DNA of 39,077 nucleotides from NCBI GenBank assembly GCA_021774265.1, contig JAJFJG010000002.1, positions 1-39,077 on the forward strand, given 5' to 3'. Within the stretch, counting starts at the first letter, position 1. Each line of letters begins with the position of its first letter. The notes under the pieces were generated by a model, which was not told where the DNA came from, ran no database searches, and saw only the letters and a list, made by a program, of their open reading frames with translations. Made by a program: the position numbers and the translations under genes. Of the stretch, positions 9,069 through 17,904 are shown one piece after another. The DNA comes from Nitrosomonas sp. GTDB lineage: Bacteria > Pseudomonadota > Gammaproteobacteria > Burkholderiales > Nitrosomonadaceae.

Positions 9069-9851
9069 ATGATGCGAAAGATAAATTATTGTTGGCGGTT
9101 AATTGCAACGGCGACTGCATTCACGCTGTTTGGTATGGGTGGTGTCATTGTGCCGTTACTGGCATTGCCGGCGCTTTATTTGTTGCCGGGCGGGGTATCT
9201 AAACGCCAGTTGCGAGCTCGTAAGCTAGTGCATTGGACATTTCGAGTTTATATCCATATCATGCGTTTGTTAGGTATTCTGACATGGGATATTGATCATC
9301 TAGATCAGTTGCAACGCCCGGGTATTTTAGTCATTGCCAATCATCCGACATTGTTAGATGTGGTGTTTTTAGTTGCATTTATACCCCATGCTGATTGCAT
9401 CGTTAAAAGTCGTTTGATGATGAACCCCGCCATGCGTGGGTTTGTAACGCTGACGGGGTATATCACTAATGATAGTGCAGAGACACTGATGGAAAGTGCA
9501 AAGCAATCTTTGCTAAGTGGCAGTGCATTAATTGTTTTTCCCGAAGGTACGCGTACTCAACCAGGGCAAGACTTGTCTTTTCAGCGAGGTGCCGCAAATA
9601 TTGTTGTACGTTCTGGTGTTGTTCCCACGCCAGTGGTTATTCAGTGTGAACCTGTTACTTTAAGTAAGCAGCATAAGTGGTATCATATTCCTAAAGAAAG
9701 AAAATTCCATCTCTCTTTCCAAGTGTTAGATGATGTTGAGATGGATCAGTTTATGGCACTAAGTCCTAGTTTGGGCGCACGGCATTTGACCTGTTATCTG
9801 GAAGACTTCTTTTCAGCAAAATTAAATATCGATAAACATGAAAGTACTTGA
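9069..9851 (+). CDS. apeD: PlsC-type lysophospholipid acyltransferase of the APE cluster
   Basis: A 260-aa membrane-associated 1-acyl-glycerol-phosphate-type acyltransferase. It shows the HX4D motif (NHPTLLDVV, residues about 93-101) and the FPEGTRTQ substrate motif (residues about 159-166), with a hydrophobic N-terminal segment (residues about 12-38). In APE clusters this enzyme is thought to attach the polyene acyl chain to a lipid or glycolipid acceptor at the inner membrane. Its stop overlaps the start of the next gene by 14 bp, which indicates translational coupling. Confidence 0.88.
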   Translation: MMRKINYCWRLIATATAFTLFGMGGVIVPLLALPALYLLPGGVSKRQLRARKLVHWTFRVYIHIMRLLGILTWDIDHLDQLQRPGILVIANHPTLLDVVFLVAFIPHADCIVKSRLMMNPAMRGFVTLTGYITNDSAETLMESAKQSLLSGSALIVFPEGTRTQPGQDLSFQRGAANIVVRSGVVPTPVVIQCEPVTLSKQHKWYHIPKERKFHLSFQVLDDVEMDQFMALSPSLGARHLTCYLEDFFSAKLNIDKHEST

Positions 9852-10104
9852 GATAGAGCTAAAGCAACTTATTATTGATACGCTCGAACTCGAAGATATC
9901 ACTACGGATGATATTGTTAGTTCAGAGCCTTTATTTAATGAAGGTTTATGTCTCGATTCGATAGATGCTTTGGAGCTTGGCGTCGCGCTACAAAAGCGTT
10001 ATGGCATTAAACTGAAGGCTGAGGCTGAGGAAACCAGGCAACACTTTTCTAGTGTAAATAATCTGGTGTTACTCGTTAATAGCCAACGGCAAGACGGGAA
10101 TTAA
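9838..10104 (+). CDS. apeE: Acyl carrier protein 1 of the APE cluster
   Basis: An 88-aa acidic acyl carrier protein with the phosphopantetheine attachment motif CLDSIDALE (Ser41). It carries either the aryl starter or the growing polyene as a thioester. It lies 4 bp before a second ACP, and such tandem ACPs are characteristic of aryl polyene clusters. The start overlaps the acyltransferase gene. Confidence 0.92.
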   Translation: MKVLEIELKQLIIDTLELEDITTDDIVSSEPLFNEGLCLDSIDALELGVALQKRYGIKLKAEAEETRQHFSSVNNLVLLVNSQRQDGN

Positions 10105-10108
10105 GGAT

Positions 10109-10360
10109 ATGACTGCTAGAGACGAGGTGTACCAAAAGGTCAGCACTATATTGGTTGATTTATTTGAAGTGGATGCTGATTCAATCTCTGAGGATTCGTT
10201 GCTTTATGAAGAGTTGGACATTGATAGTATTGATGCGGTTGATTTGGTCATTGAGTTAAAAGCTTATACGGGTAAGAAGATCGCGCCAGAAGACTTTAAG
10301 TCAGTTAGTACGGTTGGGGACATCGTTAATGCCGTTTGTAAAATATTAAGGAATGACTAA
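10109..10360 (+). CDS. apeF: Acyl carrier protein 2 of the APE cluster
   Basis: An 83-aa acyl carrier protein with the modification site DIDSIDAVD (Ser40). Sequence identity to the preceding ACP outside the motif is modest, so the two probably have separate duties (loading versus elongation). It overlaps the downstream membrane-protein gene by 8 bp. Confidence 0.92.
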   Translation: MTARDEVYQKVSTILVDLFEVDADSISEDSLLYEELDIDSIDAVDLVIELKAYTGKKIAPEDFKSVSTVGDIVNAVCKILRND

Positions 10361-10928
10361 AACCGTATTGCTGAGAGTCGGCATTGGGTCACTGTTTGTC
10401 CTCTATCCATTCTTGGTTTATTTTGGGTTGCAAGAGTTTCAGCCAAGAGTGATAGCAGGTTTCTTGTTAGTTCTAATGGTGTTTCGTTTTTTGCTCACTA
10501 AAGACGCCAAGAATGGGCAGAGTGATTCGGGTATGTCTTTGTATTGGGTTGCCACAGCCGCCCTGGTGATTGTTGTTACGTTTCTAACGGGAAAAAATCT
10601 AGGTCTTTTTTTGTATCCTTTATTGGTCAATCTAGCATTCTTCACCTTTTTTACCATTAGTCTCTATCACCCACCCACTATTATTGAAAGAATTGCGCGT
10701 CGTCAGCGGAAAGAATTTCCTGAACGTGCCATCATTTATACTCGTAAGGTTACTCAAGCTTGGTGTGTGTTTTTTGTCTTAAATGGCAGCTTGTCTTTAA
10801 TGAGTATTTTTCATTCGGAAACATGGTGGATGATTTATAACGGCTTTATCTCTTATATTTTGATTGGACTGCTGTTAGCGGGTGAATATTTAGTTCGACT
10901 TCGAGTGATGAAACATAGCAATGATTAA
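10353..10928 (+). CDS. apeG: COG4648-type membrane protein of the APE cluster
   Basis: A 191-aa integral membrane protein with about five hydrophobic segments: VGIGSLFVLYPFLVYFGL, FLLVLMVFRFLL, WVATAALVIVVTFLTG, FLYPLLVNLAFFTFF and IYNGFISYILIGLLLAG. This family of unknown mechanism occurs regularly between the ACPs and the ligase in APE clusters, in the same order as here. It starts within the second ACP gene and overlaps the next by 8 bp. Confidence 0.82.
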   Translation: MTKTVLLRVGIGSLFVLYPFLVYFGLQEFQPRVIAGFLLVLMVFRFLLTKDAKNGQSDSGMSLYWVATAALVIVVTFLTGKNLGLFLYPLLVNLAFFTFFTISLYHPPTIIERIARRQRKEFPERAIIYTRKVTQAWCVFFVLNGSLSLMSIFHSETWWMIYNGFISYILIGLLLAGEYLVRLRVMKHSND

Positions 10929-12633
10929 ATCGTTGCCTCTCTCATTAAATGACAATGAGTTCCCTGCAGATCATATTATGGCCTATCGATTAGACGGGTC
11001 GTCTATTACTTGGAAGGCGTTTTCAATACGGTTGGCTTGTTGGCAGTCTAAGTTGTGTGAAATAAAGCATAAAAAAGTTGCGGTTTATCATAGTGACGCA
11101 GTTGAATTCTTGTGTATTGTTTTGGTACTTTGGCGGATGGGGAAAATACCAATAATCCCAGCAAATAATCTAAATGCTACGTTGCAATTAATAGCATTAG
11201 AGACGGGTTGTCTTATCGGAGAGTTTCCTGACCGTCTTGGTTCAATGGTAGATAAGCCGTACAAGGAAGCCGATCTTATTGAAACGCAAGCAAATCAGCA
11301 AACTGCATTCATCATTTATACTTCTGGGTCATCCGGTGTCCCAACGGCAATTTACAAGACGTTTGAGCAGATCAATGCTGAATTAGCAATGCTTGAGGAA
11401 CATTGGGGTGATGCGATCAAGCGAACCGTGATCGTGAGTGCCGTGTCTCACCATCACATGTATGGCCTGCCATTTTGCATCTTATGGCCGCTAGTCGCTG
11501 GACGGGCATTTCTTAATCAAGATTTAATCTATCTGGAGCAACTGCTTGCAATACAGGATATGGCGATGACTGTTATATCAGGCCCAACACAACTCGAACA
11601 TATTCCCGATACGTTAGATTGGAGCAAATTAAAGCATTACATTCGTGTTATTTTCTCCGCAGGCGCGATGTTATCCGAGGTGGCATTCAAAGATTGCCAA
11701 CGAAAAACAGGGGTGTTGGTTACAGAAATTTATGGGAGCACTGAGACGGGTGCCGTTGCATTTAGAGATCAATCGGTTACAGCACAATGGCAACCGCTGA
11801 ATGGAATCAGCATAAAAGATAGTGATGGTAAGTTAGCTATTAGCTCGCCCGCAGTAATTGCAGGTGGCTGGCATGTGACTGAAGACTTGTGTGAGATTGA
11901 TGTGCATAATCAATTCGCATTATTGGGCCGGGCTGACAAAATTATTAAAGTGGGCGGAAAACGTATCTCGGTTACTGCGCTTGAATCACGACTGAATACA
12001 CACCATTGGGTTAAGAACATACGCATCATATTGCTACAAAATCGTAAAAATAGAGTAGGAGCGGTTGTTCAATTGACCGAAGAAGGTAATGCTCAATTAG
12101 TCGACCAAGGTAAGCTCGTGATGAGTAGGACGCTGACTAAATTATTAACTGAATACGTTGAAAAGATTGCATGGCCAAGATATTGGCGTTTTGTGTCGCA
12201 AATGCCAGTTAATCAGCAGGGTAAGACGACCGCACAAGATTTAAGAGTGTTGTTTGACAATAAAACCCGACCACGTTTGCCGCAAATTTTAGAAAAAACA
12301 ACAGATGAGGCTTCAGGAAAGTATGTGGTTGAATTTATAGTGCCGCATGATTTATTCTATTTGGAAGGACATTTTCCAGGTAAACCGATTCTGCCCGGTG
12401 TTGTTCAGATAGGGTGGGTCATTCATTATTTTAGAGAATTATTTGGGGATCCTGGCAATTTCCTTCGACTAGAGGTATTGAAGTTTCAGCAAGTAATTCA
12501 ACCTGGGGAGAAAATTTCTTTGAATATGATGTGGGATGAAACTAAAGATAAATTGACATTTCATTACGCGAGCAGAGATTGCTCACATGCCAGTGGTCGT
12601 ATCGTTTTTACGGAGAGAAACACACTTGTCTGA
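10921..12633 (+). CDS. apeH: Acyl/aryl-ACP ligase fused to a FabA/FabZ-like dehydratase
   Basis: A 570-aa fusion. Residues about 1-450 are an ANL-superfamily AMP-forming ligase with the ATP loop IYTSGSSGVPTA, the YGSTETG motif and the ALLGRADKIIKVGGKRIS hinge region. It should activate an aryl acid and load it on an ACP. Residues about 455-570 are a hotdog dehydratase with the signature GHFPGKPILPGVVQ, corresponding to the separate ApeI of other clusters. The fusion places loading and dehydration on one chain. The specific starter acid is not shown by sequence. The stop overlaps the start of the glycosyltransferase gene. Confidence 0.87.
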   Translation: MIKSLPLSLNDNEFPADHIMAYRLDGSSITWKAFSIRLACWQSKLCEIKHKKVAVYHSDAVEFLCIVLVLWRMGKIPIIPANNLNATLQLIALETGCLIGEFPDRLGSMVDKPYKEADLIETQANQQTAFIIYTSGSSGVPTAIYKTFEQINAELAMLEEHWGDAIKRTVIVSAVSHHHMYGLPFCILWPLVAGRAFLNQDLIYLEQLLAIQDMAMTVISGPTQLEHIPDTLDWSKLKHYIRVIFSAGAMLSEVAFKDCQRKTGVLVTEIYGSTETGAVAFRDQSVTAQWQPLNGISIKDSDGKLAISSPAVIAGGWHVTEDLCEIDVHNQFALLGRADKIIKVGGKRISVTALESRLNTHHWVKNIRIILLQNRKNRVGAVVQLTEEGNAQLVDQGKLVMSRTLTKLLTEYVEKIAWPRYWRFVSQMPVNQQGKTTAQDLRVLFDNKTRPRLPQILEKTTDEASGKYVVEFIVPHDLFYLEGHFPGKPILPGVVQIGWVIHYFRELFGDPGNFLRLEVLKFQQVIQPGEKISLNMMWDETKDKLTFHYASRDCSHASGRIVFTERNTLV

Positions 12634-13378
12634 TGTTAATATCAATCTTTGTGTGATAGTTCCGGTTTATAACCATCCGCAGAGGCTCCGTCAATTGATG
12701 GCGACTTTTAACGAGATGGAGCTTCCTGTCATTATGATAGATGATGGTAGCGATACAAATTGCCGCGACATCTTAGTGCAATTGGAGAAAGAAAACGCTC
12801 AGATGATGTTGCAAACGCACTTTTCTAACCAGGGGAAAGGGGCGGCAATCAAGACGGGAATTCAGGCGGGACAAAAAGTAGGGTTTACCCATGCATTACA
12901 AATTGATGCAGATGGTCAGCATGACCTGGATGATGTGCCTCGTTTTATTGAAGCCATGAACAAAAAACCTGACGCGTTGATAGTAGGTTACCCGCAGTTT
13001 GATGAGAGTATTCCAAAGTTCCGATACTATGGCCGCTATGCATCTCATGTTTGGGTATGGATTAATACGCTTTCCATGACAATAAAAGATTCCATGTGTG
13101 GGTTTAGAATCTATCCGGTTGCACAAAGTTGTCAATTAATCGTTGATGAAAGAATGGGTGATCGTATGGATTACGACGGTGAATTTATCGTACGTTGGTA
13201 TTGGGCTGGTCAGCCATTAATACAAGTTCCTACGCGTGTCATCTATCCTACGCATAACGTGTCACACTTTCGACTATTTAAAGATAATTATCTGATTTCC
13301 TGGATGCACGCACGGTTGTTCTTTGGCATGATATGTCGTTTGTCGCAACTTCTAAAGCGTCGCCGGACAGCGCGGTGA
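12626..13378 (+). CDS. Family 2 glycosyltransferase of the APE cluster
   Basis: A GT2-type transferase with the N-terminal nucleotide-sugar fold (CVIVPVYNHPQRLRQLM, IMIDDGSD) and the metal-binding motif LQIDADGQHD. An upstream ATG at 12587 would overlap the ligase by 47 bp without a ribosome site. I prefer TTG at 12626, preceded by a ggag at about 12612 and overlapping the ligase stop by 8 bp; the protein is then about 250 aa. In many APE clusters this domain is fused to the following acyltransferase, but here they are separate genes. It probably glycosylates the lipid anchor or polyene head. Confidence 0.85.
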   Translation: MSDVNINLCVIVPVYNHPQRLRQLMATFNEMELPVIMIDDGSDTNCRDILVQLEKENAQMMLQTHFSNQGKGAAIKTGIQAGQKVGFTHALQIDADGQHDLDDVPRFIEAMNKKPDALIVGYPQFDESIPKFRYYGRYASHVWVWINTLSMTIKDSMCGFRIYPVAQSCQLIVDERMGDRMDYDGEFIVRWYWAGQPLIQVPTRVIYPTHNVSHFRLFKDNYLISWMHARLFFGMICRLSQLLKRRRTAR

Positions 13379-14331
13379 GTCAGTCACGTCACTGGGCGGA
13401 TATCGCTGAAACGGGTACGGCTATTGGGATGCGCATATTAGTCCTGGCTTACCGCGTTGGTGGTTCATGGTTATTCAAAATATGCTTATTTCCAGTAATT
13501 TGTTTTTATTTCTTATTGCGAAGTGATTCCCGAAAAGCCTCAATAGAATATTTGCACCGTGTGCGAACAAACGCCACACAATTACCCCCAGTCACATTAT
13601 TACTTTGCTTCAAACATTTCTGGCAATTTGCTTTATCGTTAATTGATAAATTCGCCATTTGGATGGGTAAAATTTCTGTCGATGACGTGGTGGTGCATAA
13701 CTTGGAATTAGTCGATAAACTCGTAGCGAATAAGCAAGGTGGGATATTCGCCATTTCCCACCTAGGTAATTTTGAAGTATGCCATGCCTTGTCGCAAAGT
13801 CATCCTGGGATGAAATTGACGGTGCTGCATCATACGAAACATGCGGAAAAATTTAATCAAGTGTTTGAACAATACACATCTAAAAGTAACGTACAAATGC
13901 TGCAAGTAACGGATATGGATGCAGCTTTAGCTATGCAATTAAGTGAGAAAGTTGAGCGTGGTGAATTTATAGCCATTGCCGCTGATCGTGTGCCCATCAA
14001 TAACCCAACAGCAATCGTATCTTGTGACTTTCTCGGTGAGCCAGCTAACTTTCCGCGTGGCCCCTACGTGTTGGCTAATGCATTGACTGTGCCTATCTTG
14101 ATGTTGGTTTGCATTAAACAGCAAGGCACCTATCATGTGACTTTTGAAGAATTGTCAGATGGTAGCAAAGTAGCGCGGTCTGAACGCGAGGCGTTTATTT
14201 GTAATACCGCGAACAAATTTGCAAAACGACTTGAATACTACACCTGCAAAGCACCGCTGCAGTGGTTTAATTTTTATGACTTCTGGCACAAAGCCGAAAC
14301 AGACACCGACGCCAACAAAACACAACAATGA
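13375..14331 (+). CDS. LpxL/HtrB-like acyltransferase of the APE cluster
   Basis: A lipid A acyltransferase-superfamily protein of about 318 aa. It begins with the family's usual SRHWADIAETG and has a single N-terminal membrane segment (LFKICLFPVICFYFLL). The HX4E catalytic motif is SHLGNFE. GTG at 13375 overlaps the preceding stop as GTGA and gives the usual N-terminus, so I prefer it over ATG at 13333, which would overlap by 46 bp. It likely transfers an acyl or polyene group to the glycolipid acceptor. The stop overlaps the thioesterase ATG (ATGA). Confidence 0.86.
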   Translation: MSQSRHWADIAETGTAIGMRILVLAYRVGGSWLFKICLFPVICFYFLLRSDSRKASIEYLHRVRTNATQLPPVTLLLCFKHFWQFALSLIDKFAIWMGKISVDDVVVHNLELVDKLVANKQGGIFAISHLGNFEVCHALSQSHPGMKLTVLHHTKHAEKFNQVFEQYTSKSNVQMLQVTDMDAALAMQLSEKVERGEFIAIAADRVPINNPTAIVSCDFLGEPANFPRGPYVLANALTVPILMLVCIKQQGTYHVTFEELSDGSKVARSEREAFICNTANKFAKRLEYYTCKAPLQWFNFYDFWHKAETDTDANKTQQ

Positions 14332-14753
14332 TCCAAAAAAAAGATTTCAGTGCCGAAGCCATCATCGAGATCCCGTTTCACGATGTCGATGCTGCCGAAA
14401 TTGTATGGCATGGGCATTACGTTAAATACTTTGAAATTGCGCGGTGTAAATTACTGGACAAGATTGACTATAACTACCCACAAATGAAAGTCTCGGGCTA
14501 TTTTTGGCCAATAATCGATATCAACCTGCGCTACATCCAGCCCGCGATTTTTTCACAGCAGATATGTGTGAGGGCTGATCTGGTGGAATGGGAACATCGA
14601 CTGAAAATCAAATATCGCATCACTGATGTGGAGACTGGACAACGATTAACCAAAGGGACTAGTGTTCAGGTTGCCGTGGAGATAAAGAGTGGTGAAATGT
14701 TGTTGGCGTCTCCTGGGGTTTTGTATCAGAAGCTGGGGGTCTCAGAAGTCTAG
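14328..14753 (+). CDS. apeK: Hotdog acyl-CoA/ACP thioesterase of the APE cluster
   Basis: A 141-aa 4-hydroxybenzoyl-CoA thioesterase-like hotdog protein. The signature is FHDVDAAEIVWHGHYVKYFEIAR, with the catalytic-type Asp followed by H..Y..Y.E.AR. In APE pathways this enzyme is needed for production, probably for editing or release of acyl intermediates. It is the last gene before the operon is interrupted by unrelated cargo. In related clusters the LolA-like gene comes next. Confidence 0.87.
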   Translation: MIQKKDFSAEAIIEIPFHDVDAAEIVWHGHYVKYFEIARCKLLDKIDYNYPQMKVSGYFWPIIDINLRYIQPAIFSQQICVRADLVEWEHRLKIKYRITDVETGQRLTKGTSVQVAVEIKSGEMLLASPGVLYQKLGVSEV

Positions 14754-14877
14754 TTTTTTAAAGATAGAATATTATACTATGTTTAGATTTAATCTTGTCT
14801 TAAATGGACGTGACAAATAATAAGATAAATCTATTTGTTACAAACTTAGAGTACATAAAAGGGTTGCGGAAGATCTC

Positions 14878-15550
14878 ATGGAAAACAAGATACTTATTGC
14901 TCTATTATTGATTTGTTATTCATTACTTCAAGGTGTGCTAATTTTAAATATCCTGGTTGGAGTTCAGTAAAAATAGAAGAATCTATTATCGGTAAGCCAT
15001 GTCTATTACGTGGAAAACCTGAAACATGTAATGGGGAGTCGGTTAAATGCAAAACATGGCTCCAAAAACGAGCGACATTGGTGGGTGCAAATACAGTAGT
15101 TCTTGTGCCAATAACGACAAGAACGTCTGGGAAATATTACAACTGCCAAGTGGGTTATCCGCCTTATGAGGCAATTAAGTTTACTAAAGATGGATATATA
15201 CACAAGGTTCGAATACTGTAACTGGGCAAGCATTCTTGAAACAGCAGGGGAGCGGTGTTGTAACTTGTGCAGGAAATATTGTCGAAATTTATCCAAATAA
15301 TACTTATTTCCGAGCATCGAAACTAGATGGAGCGCACGAAGTAGAAAAAAGTCTAGAAGCAGACTCTATGGTGAAAGAAACGTTATGTGATGCACTTGGA
15401 AATTTTGAGTTCACTAATATTCCCGATGGTGAATGGCGTATTGAAACAACGGTACAATGGTACGTCAATTATAGGCCGCAGGGAGGTATGTTGAAAGAAG
15501 ATGTTACGGTAAAAAGTAATGAAAAAAACAGATTTATTATTTCTAGGTAG
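14878..15550 (+). pseudogene. Lipoprotein with Cpa-type C-terminal domain, two frameshifts
   Basis: Three overlapping frames join into one protein. ATG at 14878 gives a lipoprotein signal (MENKILIALLLICYSLLQG) whose frame stops at 14970. Removing the shift near 14931-14934 continues it as C-ANFKYPGWSSVKIEES, which creates a perfect LLQG-C lipobox. That frame runs to 15221. A second shift near 15195-15205 leads into TQGSNTVTGQAFLKQQ GSGVVTCAG and then DALGNFEFTNIPDGEWRI, a carboxypeptidase-regulatory-like fold common in bacterial lipoproteins. Both shifts equal loss of one base. Either the gene is dead or the sequence has two errors here. It is not an APE family. Confidence 0.68.
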
Positions 15551-15562
15551 TATTATTCCGGC

Positions 15563-16645
15563 TTGCTGTTAACCTTTTGGCTTTGCTTGGTATTGATAAA
15601 TAGGCTGGAAATACTGTCCGAGGCACACGCTGTAGAGAATCGTTCCGTCCAATCAGTTGGTTTATCCGCTACGCAGACTGACCTGCCGCCGGTAAAAACC
15701 AAAGATGCCAGCAAAGACACCGGTGACGAGTGGGTCGATACCATACAACATGGCATGACTTTTACCGTGGATACGACCGCACGTTGGTTAGACCAATTTT
15801 TTGGTGATGCCCGCGCTTTTGATGACCAACCTGCATATGCCGAGGGTACGGCTACATCTATTGGGCGTGTATCGATAGGACCTAAATGGGATGAGGCCGA
15901 TGGCTGGAATACAACATCAAGTCTGCGTGCACGTTTTTATCTGCCTAATACGGATAATCGGATCTCGGCCATCATCGGGCGTTTTGATGCTGAAAATTTT
16001 CTCACCGGTGCCGAAGATACCCGTCCAGCACTAATTCAAAGCTTTAACTCCGAGAATGATGTGTTGGTTGGACTTGGTTACGATCCGGTCATTCGTAATC
16101 GCCAGCGTTTGTCCTTAGGCGCCGGTTTTCGTGGTGGTCTGGCGTTTGATCCCTATGTGAGAGCACGCTACCTAGTGCAAAAAGAGATGACCGCAAGAAG
16201 TCAATTTCGCTGGCAATCGGTGGGATTCTGGCGCATCAGCGATGGTCTGGGTGTTACCCGGCGACTGGACTACGAAACGGGTATAGGTAAGAAATTTCTA
16301 GGCCGCTTGTCAGGTCGTGGTACCTACGCAGAGCGTTTCGAAGGTATACGTTGGCGTAATTCCGCCAACTTGTTTTATTTGTATTCTGACGACAAGGCTT
16401 ATGCAGCAGAGGTCTGGACTCTGGGCGAAACTAATAAGGGCGTGTCGGTGGAAGATTACGGTGTGCGTGGTATATACAGAACTCGATTTCTGCGGGAATG
16501 GTTCTTCGTCGAAGGCTGGGTCGGTACACACTGGCTTCGCGAGCATGTCGAACAAAAGCGCAGTTCACAATGGATGGCGGGTTTCAAGTTCGAAATACTG
16601 TTTGGTCGACCCATTATGCAGCGTGGCCTTCAGCGGCTTCAATGA
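15563..16645 (+). CDS. Predicted outer-membrane beta-barrel protein, unknown function
   Basis: A 360-aa protein from a TTG start, with a hydrophobic N-terminus (LLTFWLCLVL) and a possible cleavage after SEAHA. From residue about 90 it shows alternating aromatic/hydrophobic strands (SLRARFYLP, YVRARYLVQ, RSQFRWQSVGFWRI, WFFVEGWVG, QWMAGFKFEILFG) typical of an outer-membrane barrel. No Pfam family is recognised with confidence. The start lies 12 bp after the broken lipoprotein gene. The C-terminus runs past the last strand (GRPIMQRGLQRLQ) instead of ending in the usual aromatic, so the 3' end may also be altered. Confidence 0.7.
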   Translation: MLLTFWLCLVLINRLEILSEAHAVENRSVQSVGLSATQTDLPPVKTKDASKDTGDEWVDTIQHGMTFTVDTTARWLDQFFGDARAFDDQPAYAEGTATSIGRVSIGPKWDEADGWNTTSSLRARFYLPNTDNRISAIIGRFDAENFLTGAEDTRPALIQSFNSENDVLVGLGYDPVIRNRQRLSLGAGFRGGLAFDPYVRARYLVQKEMTARSQFRWQSVGFWRISDGLGVTRRLDYETGIGKKFLGRLSGRGTYAERFEGIRWRNSANLFYLYSDDKAYAAEVWTLGETNKGVSVEDYGVRGIYRTRFLREWFFVEGWVGTHWLREHVEQKRSSQWMAGFKFEILFGRPIMQRGLQRLQ

Positions 16646-16669
16646 CAACGCTGTCGTTTATGAGTTTAA

Positions 16670-17569
16670 CTAGCCTTGTAAAACTTGCTGCAGTGCCGCC
16701 TCCAATTCAGCAAATTCAAATTGATAACCGGCACCCAATATCCGCTTAGGAATAACACGCTGGCTACCCAGCAGCAATTCAGACATTTCACCCAATAGGG
16801 GCTTAAGTATCCATGCCGGGGCGGGTAGGAAAGCGGGGCGGTGAAGGGTTCTTGCTAGTGTTTGGGCGAATACTTGATTGGTAATAGGATTAGGCGCGGT
16901 CAGGTTAAAGGCACCTTCCAGTTCAGTGTTATTAAATAATACCAGGCAAATAGCCACATGATCATCAATATGAATCCAGGGCATCCATTGTTTGCCGCTA
17001 CCCAGTCGCCCACCCAGACCTAATTTGAACGGCAATATCATCGGTTGTAAGAAACCACCCTTTTTGCCAATGACCAACCCGGTGCGTAATAGGCAGACTC
17101 GAACGCCATATTCCTTAGTTTTTTCCGCTTCATTCTCCCATTTAACACATAGCTGGTGGCCAAAATCATCGTGACCAGGTGATGATTCGTCGAGTATTGT
17201 ATCGCCCTGATTACCATAAAAACCGATTGCCGAGCCGCTGAGGAAAACTTCCGGCTTGGACTGCGCACGTGCTATAAATTGCACCAGATCTTGAGTAGTA
17301 TCAATGCGGCTATGCAGAAGGATCTGTTTGCGTTCATCCGTCCAGCATTTGCCAAAAATCGGTGCGCCGGCAAGATTGATAATGGCATCAAAATGATCAG
17401 ACTCAGATAGTGTCTTCAAAGAACCTAGTGGCGTGACATTATCGCCAAGTATGGCATTGACTTTATCAGGGTAGCGACTATAAACCGTTAATGAGTGTCC
17501 CGCCGCAAGTAATGCTGGGCATAATGTTTAGCCAATAAACCCAGTTCCACCTGTTATCAGAATTTTCAT
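16670..17569 (-). pseudogene. TIGR01777-family (YfcH-like) SDR epimerase with a stop at codon 14
   Basis: The full frame from ATG at 17569 would encode 299 aa, the normal length of the TIGR01777 NAD(P)-binding epimerase family. It begins MKILITGGTGFIG, the Rossmann dinucleotide motif, and the next codon is TAA (17528-17530) where CAA (Gln) would fit. After the stop the frame continues intact: TLCPALLAAGH, LAGAPIFGKCWTDERK, SGSAIGFYGNQGD and the DUF1731 tail ending at LQQVLQG. Restart at an internal TTG (17419) would lack the nucleotide-binding strand, so the protein should be inactive. It lies opposite to the surrounding operon and converges on the barrel gene with a 24-bp gap. Confidence 0.88.
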
Positions 17570-17572
17570 GGA

Positions 17573-17700
17573 CTGGCTCCTTATCAGTCAAACTATAATT
17601 GACGCACTCTTAAATGTCGAGGATATTCAATTCAGCCGTTGATCGATGCATTAAATATGCATATACTTATGTATTAACATGTCTATTTAAGGTGTCGACT
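17573..17700 (+). promoter_or_regulatory. Presumed vapBC promoter/operator region
   Basis: The gap between the broken epimerase and vapB contains a perfect palindrome atatgcatat (17655-17664) followed by repeated AT steps (acttatgtatt). VapB antitoxins usually bind palindromes upstream of their own gene, so this is a candidate operator. No strong -35/-10 pair is evident; the call rests on position. Confidence 0.3.
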
Positions 17701-17904
17701 ATGCGCACTACACTGAATATTGATGATCAGCTTTATGAGGAGGCTGTTCGCTTGACGGGGGTAAAAGAGAAGACTGCGCTGTTGCGCGAAAGCCTGAAGG
17801 CTTTGATTCAACGCGAAAGCGCTCGTCGTCTAGCACAATTGGGTGGTAGTGAAGCAAAACTAGAGCCTATTCCACGCCATCGTCAGAGTGATGATCCTGG
17901 TTGA
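17701..17904 (+). CDS. vapB: VapB-type antitoxin
   Basis: A 67-aa antitoxin, MRTTLNIDDQLYEEAVRLTG..., the ribbon-helix-helix-like start of the VapB/DUF2191 family, with a charged, toxin-binding tail (PRHRQSDDPG). A longer frame begins at 17614, but the ATG at 17701 gives the usual family N-terminus. It overlaps vapC by 17 bp, which couples antitoxin and toxin translation. It likely autorepresses the pair. Confidence 0.88.
   Translation: MRTTLNIDDQLYEEAVRLTGVKEKTALLRESLKALIQRESARRLAQLGGSEAKLEPIPRHRQSDDPG

Noticed and set aside
16317-16749. Plus-strand ORFs over the end of the barrel gene
   Set aside because: Alternate frames of the barrel gene and of the epimerase C-terminus; no independent start signals.
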